A stretch of DNA of 23,246 nucleotides from NCBI GenBank assembly GCA_025925615.1, contig JAICLN010000009.1:1-23246 (forward strand), given 5' to 3'. Within the stretch, counting starts at the first letter, position 1, and every line of letters starts with the position of its first letter. The notes below the pieces were generated by a model. That model was not told where the DNA came from, did not search any database, and was given only the letters and a program-made list of their open reading frames with translations. Positions 6,464 to 14,115 of the stretch are shown piece by piece. Source of the DNA: Actinomycetospora sp. Lineage in GTDB: Bacteria; Actinomycetota; Actinomycetes; Mycobacteriales; Pseudonocardiaceae. Both the position numbers and the translations under genes were made by a program.

Positions 6464-7269
6464 GCGCCGTCCGGCGTCGTCCCGACGGCGGCGACCTCGG
6501 ACCCGCCTGGGCGGCCGTCCGGGTCCGGCTCGGACTCGTGGTCGCGCTGGTCGTCCTCGCCGCGATCTGCTGGTGGTGGACCGCGGAGCAGATGCGGGGC
6601 ATGGACGCCGGCTCCTGGACGCCCGTGGGGGCGTTCGGCTGGTTCCTCGTCGTATGGGTCGTGATGATGGCCGCGATGATGTTCCCGTCGGTCGCGCCGA
6701 CGGTCGCGCTGTACGCCCGCATGGCCCGGAGCGCTCCCGTGCTCGCCCCGGTCATGTTCGTCGCGGGCTACCTCCTGACCTGGGCCCTCGCCGGTGCCGC
6801 CGCCTGGGCCCTGGCGATCGGTGCGGGGCGGCTCCTGGACGACACCGTCATCACGGGGGACGGCGGGCGGATCCTCGCGGGGCTGACCATCCTCGCGGCG
6901 GGGATCTACGAGCTCACCCCGATCAAGGACGTGTGCCTGCGCAAGTGCCGGAGCCCGCTCGGGACCCTGCTGGGCTCGTGGCGCGACGGCCGGCTCGGCG
7001 GTCTCCGCATGGGCACCGTCAACGGAGGATGGTGCCTGGGGTGCTGCTGGGCCCTGATGGCGTCCCTCTTCGCGCTCGGCGTGATGAGCATCGCGTGGAT
7101 GGCCTTCGTCGCCGCGCTCATCGCGGTCGAGAAGATGCTGCCGTGGCGGCGCGTCGCCACCTGGGGAACGGCCGTCGTCCTCGTCGTCCTCGGTCTGCTG
7201 GTCCTCGTCGCGCCGGGTGTGATCCCCGGGCTGAGCGCGCCCGCGCCCGGCGGGATGCCCATGATGTGA
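6451..7269 (+). CDS. DUF2182 predicted metal-binding membrane protein
   Basis: This 272-residue integral membrane protein starts at GTG 6451 and overlaps DUF1326 by 13 nt, indicating translational coupling. I count about six to seven hydrophobic segments: roughly residues 27-43, 63-80, 98-126, 141-155, 193-215, 216-230 and 238-260. DUF2182 hallmarks are the Met-rich VVMMAAMMFPSVAP (70-83), YELTPIKDVCLRKCRSPLG (153-171) with C162 and C166, and NGGWCLGCCWALM (191-203) with C195, C198 and C199. The tail ends GGMPMM. Paired Met and Cys clusters in membrane helices fit copper or another soft metal, which is inference. It ends 10 nt before the convergent dhaM stop. Confidence 0.92.
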   Translation: MGGLSAVRRRPDGGDLGPAWAAVRVRLGLVVALVVLAAICWWWTAEQMRGMDAGSWTPVGAFGWFLVVWVVMMAAMMFPSVAPTVALYARMARSAPVLAPVMFVAGYLLTWALAGAAAWALAIGAGRLLDDTVITGDGGRILAGLTILAAGIYELTPIKDVCLRKCRSPLGTLLGSWRDGRLGGLRMGTVNGGWCLGCCWALMASLFALGVMSIAWMAFVAALIAVEKMLPWRRVATWGTAVVLVVLGLLVLVAPGVIPGLSAPAPGGMPMM

Positions 7270-7279
7270 GTCCGGCCGG

Positions 7280-9736
7280 TCAGCGGGCGAGCAGCGCCCG
7301 GACGGCCCCGGCGTCGGGGCACGCCAGCGCCTCGGCGGCGAGGGCGCGGGCCTCCCCGAGATCGACGGCCCGCACCGCCTCCTTGATCGTCGCGGCCGCG
7401 CCCGGGGCGACGCTGAGCTCGCGCACCCCGAGGCCGACCAGCAGCGGGACCGCGCTCTCGTCGCCGGCGAGCTCGCCGCAGACCGCGACCAGGACCTCGT
7501 CGCCCGCGCGGTCGGCGGTGGCGGCGATGAGCGCGAGGACCCCCGGGTCCAGGGCATCGGCGAGGGCCGCCAGCTCGTCGTTGCCGCGCTCGGCGGCGAG
7601 CGTGTACTGGGTGAGGTCGTTGGTGCCGATCGAGAAGAAGTCGACGTCCCCGGCGAACGCGGCCGCCTTGAGCGCCGCCGCCGGCACCTCGACCATGATC
7701 CCGACCCGCAGGTCCGCGGGCCGGCCCCGCCCGACCGCCTCGACGGCCTCGTCGAGTGCGGCGCGGGCCGCGGTGAGCTCCTCGATCCCGGCGACCATCG
7801 GGAACATGACGTCGACGGGGTGGTCGTGGGCGACCCGGACGATCGCCCGGAGCTGATCGGCCAACAGCTGCGGGCGGGCCAGCGCCAACCGAATCCCCCG
7901 GACCCCGAGGAACGGGTTCGCCTCGTGCGGCATCGGGAGGTAGTCCAGGGGCTTGTCGCCCCCGACGTCGAGGGTCCGCAGGGTGATGCGCCGACCCGCC
8001 ATGGCCTCCGCGATCGCGCGGTAGGACGCCTCCTGCTCGTCGACGTCGGGGGCCTGCTGCCGGTCGAGGAAGCAGAACTCGGTGCGGACCAGACCGGCGA
8101 GGTCGGCCCCGGTGGCGGCCCGGGCGTCGGCGACCGACCCGACGTTGGCGCCGACGAGCACCGTGGTCCCGTCCCGGGTCACGGCGGGCTCGTCCGCCCG
8201 CCGCAGCGCGTCGCCGCGGCGCCGCTCCCGCGCGTCGGCCCGCTCCCGGAACGCGGTCAGCGTCGGTTCGTCGGGGTCGACGAGGACCTCACCGGTGGTC
8301 CCGTCGACGACGAGGAGCGTGGCCGCGCGGGCGCGGGCGACCAGTGCGGCACCGACCCCGACGACGGCGGGCACCCCGCGGGCGCGCAGCAGGATCACCG
8401 CGTGCGCGGTGGGGCTGCCGGCCGCGAGGACCACGGCGGGCGTCCGGGCCGGGTCGAGCGCCGCGGCGTCGGCGGGGACGAGGTCGTCGACGACCAGGAT
8501 CCCGTCCGGTGCCGCGTCGGGCTCCGCAGTGCCGCCGAGGGCGCGCAGCACCCGGTCCCGCACGTCCCGCACGTCAGCGGCACGGGCGCGCAGGTACTCG
8601 TCCGCGGCGCCGGCGAACCCACGCTCGCCCTCATCGAGGGCCTCCGCCCACGCCTGCGCGGCGTCGGCGCCGGCACCGATGCGGGCGTCGGCGCCGGCGA
8701 GCAGGTCGGGGTCGTCGAGCAGCAGCAGCTGGGCATCGAAGATGGCGGCCTCGGGCTCGCCGATCTCGCGGGCCGCGGTGGTGCGGACGGTCCGCAGCTC
8801 GTCGCGGCTGCGCCGTCGGGCGTCGTCGAGGCGGTCGCGCTGCTCGGACGGGGAGCCGGGCCGCGCCGCGGGCACGGTGACCGCCGCGGACCGCGCGACC
8901 CGCACCGGCCCGATCCCGATGCCGGGCGAGGCGGGGATCGGTCGCCGCCCGCCCCGGTCCTCGGGGGCGGGACCCGCGGACGGGGCAGGCTCGGCGGACT
9001 CGCCGAAGCCCTCGTCGGCGAGCTCGAGGACGCGGCGGACAGCTTCGGAGGCGTCGACGCCGTGCGCGCGGACGGCGACCTCGTGACTTTGGAGGGCCCC
9101 GAGGGTCGCGACCTTCGACAAGCTGAGCGCGGACACCTCCGGCCCGTCGAGGGTGGCGTTGCGCAGCCGCACCTCGGCGTCGAGACCGCGCAGTGCCTGG
9201 ACGAGGCGGGTGGCGGGCCGGGCGTGCAGCCCGTGCGCAGGCGACACCGTGAACACCCCGCGCCGCTCGTCCGGTGCGTCGCCGGCCGGCGCGCCGCGCT
9301 CGGGCTCCGCCGCCTCGGCCGGCTCCGACGGGCCGAGGTGGCCGGCCTTGGCGAGCAGGGCGTCGGCCGCCTCGGCGGCGACGTCGGCCACCGGGGCGCC
9401 GCCCGCGGCGCTGACCGAGGCGACGACGAGGCCCTCGACCAGGGGTGCGGAGCTGAGCACGACGCGCTCGCGGACGTCGTCGTCGACCATCTCGAGGGCC
9501 AGCTCGGCGGACAGCACGGCGCTGCCCATGTCCATCAGGACGAGCACCCCGTCGCCCTCGTCTGCGCGGGTGACGGCCTCGCTGATGGCGACCGCGTCGG
9601 TGCCGAGGCCCCCGTCGTCGAGCCCGGCGGCGACCTCGATGGCGCCGCCGTCGTCCTGCAGCATCTCCCCCGCCAGCGCGATCGCCGCGTCGGCGAGGGC
9701 CCGGCTGTGGGAGACCACGACGATCCCGACGCTCAC
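7280..9736 (-). CDS. dhaM: Multiphosphoryl transfer protein: DhaM-HPr-Enzyme I fusion
   Basis: This 818-residue protein carries phosphate from PEP to the ADP held by DhaL during dihydroxyacetone phosphorylation. Domains in order: an EIIA-Man-like DhaM domain (1-130) with phospho-His H10 in VVVSHSRALADA; a Glu/Ala/Pro linker; HPr (160-245) with HGLHARPA and H171; a linker; then Enzyme I (266-818) with phospho-His H445 in SPTAHAVILL, the PEP-binding LVRTEFCFLD (549-558) and ITLRTLDVGGDKPLDYL (584-600), SIGTNDLTQYTL (702-713) and the acid Cys C753 in AVCGEL. E. coli DhaM has only a truncated Enzyme I, whereas the PEP-binding C-terminal domain appears complete here, so the chain should self-phosphorylate. 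The GTG start overlaps the dhaL stop by 4 nt (GTGA). Operon order is dhaK-dhaL-dhaM. Confidence 0.96.
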   Translation of the reverse strand: MSVGIVVVSHSRALADAAIALAGEMLQDDGGAIEVAAGLDDGGLGTDAVAISEAVTRADEGDGVLVLMDMGSAVLSAELALEMVDDDVRERVVLSSAPLVEGLVVASVSAAGGAPVADVAAEAADALLAKAGHLGPSEPAEAAEPERGAPAGDAPDERRGVFTVSPAHGLHARPATRLVQALRGLDAEVRLRNATLDGPEVSALSLSKVATLGALQSHEVAVRAHGVDASEAVRRVLELADEGFGESAEPAPSAGPAPEDRGGRRPIPASPGIGIGPVRVARSAAVTVPAARPGSPSEQRDRLDDARRRSRDELRTVRTTAAREIGEPEAAIFDAQLLLLDDPDLLAGADARIGAGADAAQAWAEALDEGERGFAGAADEYLRARAADVRDVRDRVLRALGGTAEPDAAPDGILVVDDLVPADAAALDPARTPAVVLAAGSPTAHAVILLRARGVPAVVGVGAALVARARAATLLVVDGTTGEVLVDPDEPTLTAFRERADARERRRGDALRRADEPAVTRDGTTVLVGANVGSVADARAATGADLAGLVRTEFCFLDRQQAPDVDEQEASYRAIAEAMAGRRITLRTLDVGGDKPLDYLPMPHEANPFLGVRGIRLALARPQLLADQLRAIVRVAHDHPVDVMFPMVAGIEELTAARAALDEAVEAVGRGRPADLRVGIMVEVPAAALKAAAFAGDVDFFSIGTNDLTQYTLAAERGNDELAALADALDPGVLALIAATADRAGDEVLVAVCGELAGDESAVPLLVGLGVRELSVAPGAAATIKEAVRAVDLGEARALAAEALACPDAGAVRALLAR

Positions 9737-10377
9737 CCCGTCCCCTGGTCCCCCAGGGCCGTCGCCGCCGCGGCGACGAGCAACGCGGCGGACGTGGCGC
9801 CCGGGTCCTGGTGGCCGGCACTGCGCTCGCCGAGATAGCTCGCCCGACCCTTGCGGGCGGTCATCGGGGTGGTCGCGTCGCGCCCGGCGTCGGCCGCGGT
9901 CGACGCCGCACGCAGGGCCGCCGGCAGGGGCTCGCCGGCGCCGAGGGACGCGTCGAGCGCGTCCAGGGCCGGGGCGAGGGCGTCGATCATGGTCTTGTCG
10001 CCGAGCTCGGCCTTCCCGCGCGCGACCACGCCCTCGACGCCGGCCCGCAGCGCCTTCGCGAACGTCTCCGGCTCCAGCGCGCCCTCACCTCCCGTGGCGC
10101 CGGCCATCCGCAGGAACAACGTCCCGTAGAGCGGACCGCTCGCACCGCCGACCGAGCGGATGAGCACCATGCCGGTCTGCTTGAGCAGGGCGGCCGGGTC
10201 GGCGGCGGGCGTGCCGAGCGAGTCGAGCACCGCGGTCATGCCGCGGTGCATGTTCGCCCCGTGGTCGGCGTCGCCGACGGCGGCGTCGAGGGCGGTGAGG
10301 GCGTCCTTCTGCTCGGCCACGGACGCGGCGAAGCCCCGCAGCCAGCGCTGCAGCGCCTCGACGTCGACCCCCGCCAT
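9733..10377 (-). CDS. dhaL: Dihydroxyacetone kinase ADP-binding subunit DhaL
   Basis: This 214-residue protein is the subunit whose tightly held ADP is rephosphorylated by DhaM and passes phosphate to dihydroxyacetone on DhaK. The Mg-nucleotide site appears as DAAVGDADHGANMHRG (residues 31-46) with D31, D36 and D38, corresponding to the three Mg-binding aspartates of E. coli DhaL. SVGGASGPLYGTLFLRMA and GDKTMIDALAPA are the other conserved loops, and ASYLGERSAGHQDPGATSAA is the typical C-terminal motif. The length is normal for the family. The ATG at 10377 shares its first base with the last base of the dhaK stop (TGATG), and its own stop overlaps the dhaM start by 4 nt, so the three genes are translationally coupled. 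Confidence 0.96.
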   Translation of the reverse strand: MAGVDVEALQRWLRGFAASVAEQKDALTALDAAVGDADHGANMHRGMTAVLDSLGTPAADPAALLKQTGMVLIRSVGGASGPLYGTLFLRMAGATGGEGALEPETFAKALRAGVEGVVARGKAELGDKTMIDALAPALDALDASLGAGEPLPAALRAASTAADAGRDATTPMTARKGRASYLGERSAGHQDPGATSAALLVAAAATALGDQGTG

Positions 10378-11378
10378 CACATGCCCCAGCGCAGGCCGAG
10401 GGTGGCCACCGGTGCGTCCCAGAGACCGACCATCTCCTCGTCGAGGCGCGTCACGGTCACCGAGCAGCCGGCCATGTCCAGGCTGGTGACGTAGGGGCCG
10501 ACGAGCGTCCGGACCGGGACGACGCCCGCCTGGTCGAGCAGGTCGGCGATCTCGCCGTACATCAGGTGCAGTTCGAGCAGCGGGGTGGCGCCCAGGCCGT
10601 TGACGAACACGAGCACCCCCTCCGCGCCGGTGAAGTCGAGATCGTTCAGCACGGGCTCGACGAGCATCCGGGCGATCTCGTGGGCGGAGGTGATCGGGAC
10701 CCGGCGCCGGCCGGGCTCGCCGTGGATGCCGATCCCGATCTCGATCTCGTCGTCGGGCAGGTCGAAGGTCGGGCTCCCCTTCGCCGGCACGGTGCACGAG
10801 GTCAGCGCCATCCCCATGCTGCGGGTGGCGCCGTTCACCCGCCGGGCCAGGTCGGCGAGGTCCGAGAGGGAGCGCCCCTGCTCCGCGGCGGCCCCGACGA
10901 TCTTCTCGACGGGGATGGCGGCACCGGTGCCGCGTCGGCCCGCGGTGAACAGGCTGTCCTCGACGGCGACGTCGTCGTTGATGACGACCGCCTCGACCTG
11001 GGTGTCGGTCTCCGCGGCGGCGAGCTCGGCCGCCATGTCGAAGTTCAGGACGTCGCCGGTGTAGTTCCAGACGAGGTGCAGGACCCCGGCGCCGCCGTCG
11101 ATGTTCTTCGTGGCCTCCGCCATCTGGTCGGGCACGGGCGAGGTGAAGACCTCACCGGCGCAGACGGCGTCGAGCATCCCGGGGCCGATGAACCCGCCGT
11201 GCGCGGGTTCGTGGCCGCTGCCTCCGCCGGAGAGCAGCCCGACCTTGCCCGGGACCGGGGCGTCGGCGCGGTAGATGATGCGCTGCTCGTGGTCGACGCG
11301 GAGCTGGGGGTGGGCGCGGTCGAGCCCGCGCAGTGACTCGGCGACGAGGTCGGCCTGGTCGTTGAGGAGCTTCTTCAT
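10377..11378 (-). CDS. dhaK: Dihydroxyacetone kinase substrate-binding subunit DhaK
   Basis: This 333-residue cytoplasmic subunit binds dihydroxyacetone covalently as a hemiaminal and receives phosphate from DhaL-ATP to give DHAP. Catalytic features are all present: GGGSGHEPAHGGFIG (51-65) with H56, NYTGDVLNF (105-113) with D109, and the substrate-linking His in GIGIHGEPG (215-223), H219, equivalent to E. coli H230. The start at ATG 11378 (MKKLLND) follows AGGAG with a 7-nt spacer and matches family N-termini; an in-frame start 15 codons earlier would cover the ribosome binding site. It is the first gene of dhaKLM and is divergent from a MarR gene 108 nt away. Confidence in function is very high. 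Confidence 0.97.
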   Translation of the reverse strand: MKKLLNDQADLVAESLRGLDRAHPQLRVDHEQRIIYRADAPVPGKVGLLSGGGSGHEPAHGGFIGPGMLDAVCAGEVFTSPVPDQMAEATKNIDGGAGVLHLVWNYTGDVLNFDMAAELAAAETDTQVEAVVINDDVAVEDSLFTAGRRGTGAAIPVEKIVGAAAEQGRSLSDLADLARRVNGATRSMGMALTSCTVPAKGSPTFDLPDDEIEIGIGIHGEPGRRRVPITSAHEIARMLVEPVLNDLDFTGAEGVLVFVNGLGATPLLELHLMYGEIADLLDQAGVVPVRTLVGPYVTSLDMAGCSVTVTRLDEEMVGLWDAPVATLGLRWGM

Positions 11379-11413
11379 GGATGCACTCCTGGAGCGGGAG
11401 CCGGGAAGCCCAA

Positions 11414-11426
11414 GTCTTACCAAGCC
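11414..11426. promoter_or_regulatory. Degenerate second MarR-type operator
   Basis: GTCTTACCAAGCC repeats the GTCTT...AAG pattern of the palindrome at 11466-11479 with one arm mismatch and a shorter centre. It overlaps the predicted dhaK -10 box, where a bound repressor would block transcription. Confidence 0.3.
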
Positions 11427-11442
11427 GGCCCGCCCACGTCAC
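11414..11442 (-). promoter_or_regulatory. Putative dhaKLM promoter
   Basis: On the minus strand GTGACG (11442-11437) and TAAGAC (11419-11414) are separated by 17 nt, a sigma-70-like arrangement. The implied transcript start is about 30 nt upstream of the dhaK ATG and leaves the AGGAG site in the leader. The -10 hexamer coincides with a degenerate copy of the palindrome found next to marR. Confidence 0.45.
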
Positions 11443-11465
11443 GAGCTCGCCCGGCCGCGAGCCTT

Positions 11466-11479
11466 GTCTTGTGCAAGAC
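11466..11479. promoter_or_regulatory. Perfect palindrome, probable MarR operator
   Basis: GTCTTG-TG-CAAGAC is a perfect 6-2-6 inverted repeat ending 7 nt before the marR GTG start, in the 108-nt region shared by divergent dhaK and marR. Its AT-richer content stands out from its surroundings. The size and position fit an autoregulatory MarR site. Confidence 0.55.
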
Positions 11480-11486
11480 TTACGAT

Positions 11487-11975
11487 GTGACGAGGCCGTC
11501 GACGAACGATCCGGAGCGGGAGTCGGGCGCGGTCGAGACGCTCATGCGGACGAGCCGGGTCCTCGTCGGCATCGCCTCGCGCGGTCTCGAGCAACTGGGC
11601 GAGGAGGTCACGATCTCGCAGTTCCGGTTGCTCTCGGTCCTCGGCGAGTACGGGCCGGTGGCGAGCGTCGAGGCCGCCGGGTGGCTCGGGTCCGCCGGAT
11701 CGTCGGTCACGCGGCTGGCCGACCGCCTGGAGGAGTCCGGGCACCTCCGCCGGCGACGGGAGCCGCCGAACCGCAGCGTCGTGCACCTGGAGCTGACCGA
11801 CACGGGCCGGGCCCTGCTCGAGCGCGTGTGGGGGTGGCGCCGCCACGAGCTGGCCCGACTGGTCGGTCAGTTGCCGCCCGGGGCGGCCGAGTCGATCGAG
11901 GGCTCGTTGCGGGGGTTCCTCGAGGCCGCCGGGAGCGGCTATGGCGCGGGCCCGGTGGAGCTGCCGGTCCGATGA
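11487..11975 (+). CDS. MarR-family transcriptional regulator (divergent from dhaKLM)
   Basis: This 162-residue protein reads from GTG 11487. The winged helix-turn-helix occupies residues about 43-108: TISQFRLLSVLGEYG, then the recognition helix region SAGSSVTRLADRLEESGHL (69-87), then a wing ending VHLELTDTGRALL. Flanking helices would form the dimer interface. No Shine-Dalgarno site precedes the GTG; TACGAT immediately before it resembles a -10 box, so the transcript may be nearly leaderless or the true start may be further in (ATG 11544). The likely operator is the palindrome at 11466-11479. The stop overlaps the ClC gene start (ATGA), linking regulator and channel on one transcript. A role in controlling dhaKLM is inferred from position; the ligand is unknown. 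Confidence 0.88.
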   Translation: MTRPSTNDPERESGAVETLMRTSRVLVGIASRGLEQLGEEVTISQFRLLSVLGEYGPVASVEAAGWLGSAGSSVTRLADRLEESGHLRRRREPPNRSVVHLELTDTGRALLERVWGWRRHELARLVGQLPPGAAESIEGSLRGFLEAAGSGYGAGPVELPVR

Positions 11976-14074
11976 GTGCACCCGGTTCGGACGACGACCG
12001 CTCCCGGGACGTCGCCGGGACGCCGCCGCGCCGGCGTCGGGAGCGGCACGGGGACTTCACCGTCACCCCGCGGGTGCTGTGGGTCTCCCTGTGGGCGCTG
12101 CCGATCGGGGCACTCGGGGCGGGCGCCGCGTGGCTGCTGTTGCGGTTGATCGGGCTGATCACCCAGGTCGCCTTCTTCGGGCGGGTCTCGACGACGCTGG
12201 TGTCCCCCGGGACCGCACCCCACCCCTGGTGGCTGATCCTCGGGCTCCCGGTCCTCGGCGGCCTCGTCGTCGGGGTGATGGCGCGCTACGGCTCGGAGAA
12301 GATCCGCGGGCACGGGATGCCCGAGGCCATCGAGGCGATCCTGATCGGGCGCAGCCGCGTCGAGCCCAAGGTGGCGGTCCTCAAGCCGGTCTCGGCCGCG
12401 ATCAGCATCGGCACCGGTGGTCCCTTCGGCGCCGAGGGCCCGATCATCATGACCGGCGGTGCGCTGGGGTCGATCCTCGCCCAGTACCTGCGGCTCTCGG
12501 CCGACGAGCGCAAGGCGCTCATGGTCGGCGGGGCCGCCGCCGGCATGGCGGCCACCTTCAACGCGCCGCTGGCCTCGGTCCTGCTCGCCGTGGAGCTCCT
12601 GCTGTTCGAATGGCGGCCACGGAGCTTCCTGCCGGTGTCGGCCGCGGTCTGCGTGGCGGTCCTCCTGCGCATCCCGCTGCTGGGGAGCGGTCCGATCTTC
12701 CCGGTCGACACCACCGGGTGGCACATCGGAACCGGCGCCGAGGTGTGGTGCGTCCTCGCCGGTGCGGTCGGGGGGCTGCTCGCCGTCGTCGTCACCGCCG
12801 CGGTCTACCTCTCCGAGGACACCTTCGCGCGCCTCGGGTCGCTGCCCCGCCCCCGGCTCTGGCGGCGGGACCGGACCGGCGAGCGGTTCGCGGTGCACTG
12901 GATGTGGTGGCCCGCGATCGGGGGCCTCGTCATCGGGCTCGGCGGGCTCGTCGAGCCGCGGGCGCTCGGGGTCGGCTACGACGTGATCGCCGACCTGCTC
13001 GCCGGGCACGCCGCGCTGTCGCTGATCGTGGGCATCCTCGTGGTGAAGAGCCTCATCTGGAGTCTCTCGCTCGGTTCCGGCACCTCGGGTGGGGTGCTGG
13101 CGCCCATCTTCATGATCGGCGCCGCGCTCGGGGCGCTCGAGGGCATGGTGCTGCCCGGCGTGGGGCCCGGGTTCTGGGCGCTGGTGGGGCTGGCCGCCGT
13201 CGTCGGCGGGGTGATGCGCTCCCCGTTCACCGGGGTCGTGTTCTCCCTCGAGCTCACCCACGCCTGGCCGGCGCTGCTGGCCCTGCTCATCACCTCGACG
13301 GCGGCGTACGCCGTCTCCGTGCTGCTGCTCAAGCGCTCGGTGCTGACGGAGAAGATCGCCCGACGCGGCTTCCACCTCACCCGTGAGTACGACGTCGACC
13401 CGCTCGAGGTGCTGTTCGTCGACGAGGTCATGCACTCCGCCCCGACGGTCCTGAGCCCCGACCAGCGCCTGCCGGTGGACCCCGAGATCCTGCGTGCCAC
13501 CGTGCCCCGACCAGGACGCGAACCGGGCTTCCCCCTGGCCGTCCCGACCGGTGCCACCGACGACGAGGGCACCGACAGCGGGGCCCTCGTCAAGCAACGG
13601 CTCTTCCCGGTCGTCGACCCGGACGGCACCCTGCGCGGGATCGTCAGCCGGGACCAGCTGCTCCACGCCGCCCTCGACGGCGAGGAGCCCGGCCGCGTGG
13701 GCGACCTGGTGAACCCCACCCCGGTGACCGTCGGCCCCGACGACACCCTGCGGGAGGTCCGCGCCCGGTTCGCCACCTACGCGATCACCGCGGCGCCCGT
13801 CGTCGACCCCGGTCCCGACCAGGCCGGCACGGTGATCGGCCTGGTCACCGTGGAGCACCTCCTCGACGGCCGGCTGCCCGACCTCGCCGAGGAGCACCAC
13901 CGCAGCCGGGTGCGGACTCCTCTGGGACGTCCGCCGGACGAGACGGTCCCACCGAGGACCCCGACCCGGCGCGTCGCTGACCCCGTCTTCATCCGTGAGC
14001 CCGTCCGGCCACACCCGGGTGCCCGAGCGGGCACGGGCACCGGCTCCGAGCTCCAGCGTGGCCTCGAGCAGTGA
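11972..14074 (+). CDS. ClC-type chloride channel/antiporter with C-terminal CBS domains
   Basis: This 700-residue membrane protein starts at ATG 11972, overlapping the marR stop by 4 nt. Residues 1-30 are a basic cytoplasmic tail; about 33-460 form the ClC transmembrane domain; about 480-650 hold a CBS pair. ClC signatures: GHGMPEA (113-119; the usual GSGIP has Ser, replaced by His here), GTGGPFGAEGP (147-157) with the gating Glu E155, and GSGTSGGVLAPIF (368-380). Keeping the gating Glu fits either a Cl-/H+ antiporter or a gated channel. The first CBS unit (VDEVMHSAPTVLSPDQRLPV onward) carries about 40 extra residues before its strands resume at RLFPVVDPDGTLRGIVSRDQ. The last about 60 residues are Pro/Arg-rich and disordered. 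Upstream in-frame sequence belongs to other frames. Confidence 0.93.
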   Translation: MSAPGSDDDRSRDVAGTPPRRRRERHGDFTVTPRVLWVSLWALPIGALGAGAAWLLLRLIGLITQVAFFGRVSTTLVSPGTAPHPWWLILGLPVLGGLVVGVMARYGSEKIRGHGMPEAIEAILIGRSRVEPKVAVLKPVSAAISIGTGGPFGAEGPIIMTGGALGSILAQYLRLSADERKALMVGGAAAGMAATFNAPLASVLLAVELLLFEWRPRSFLPVSAAVCVAVLLRIPLLGSGPIFPVDTTGWHIGTGAEVWCVLAGAVGGLLAVVVTAAVYLSEDTFARLGSLPRPRLWRRDRTGERFAVHWMWWPAIGGLVIGLGGLVEPRALGVGYDVIADLLAGHAALSLIVGILVVKSLIWSLSLGSGTSGGVLAPIFMIGAALGALEGMVLPGVGPGFWALVGLAAVVGGVMRSPFTGVVFSLELTHAWPALLALLITSTAAYAVSVLLLKRSVLTEKIARRGFHLTREYDVDPLEVLFVDEVMHSAPTVLSPDQRLPVDPEILRATVPRPGREPGFPLAVPTGATDDEGTDSGALVKQRLFPVVDPDGTLRGIVSRDQLLHAALDGEEPGRVGDLVNPTPVTVGPDDTLREVRARFATYAITAAPVVDPGPDQAGTVIGLVTVEHLLDGRLPDLAEEHHRSRVRTPLGRPPDETVPPRTPTRRVADPVFIREPVRPHPGARAGTGTGSELQRGLEQ

Positions 14075-14115
14075 CGGCGACGCGAGAGCCGTCGACCATG
14101 TGACGCCGGCTGCTG

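Noticed and set aside
7820..9838. Plus-strand open frame of 672 codons opposite dhaM
   Set aside because: It is antisense to clearly recognised DhaM-HPr-Enzyme I domains; long antisense frames are expected at this GC content.
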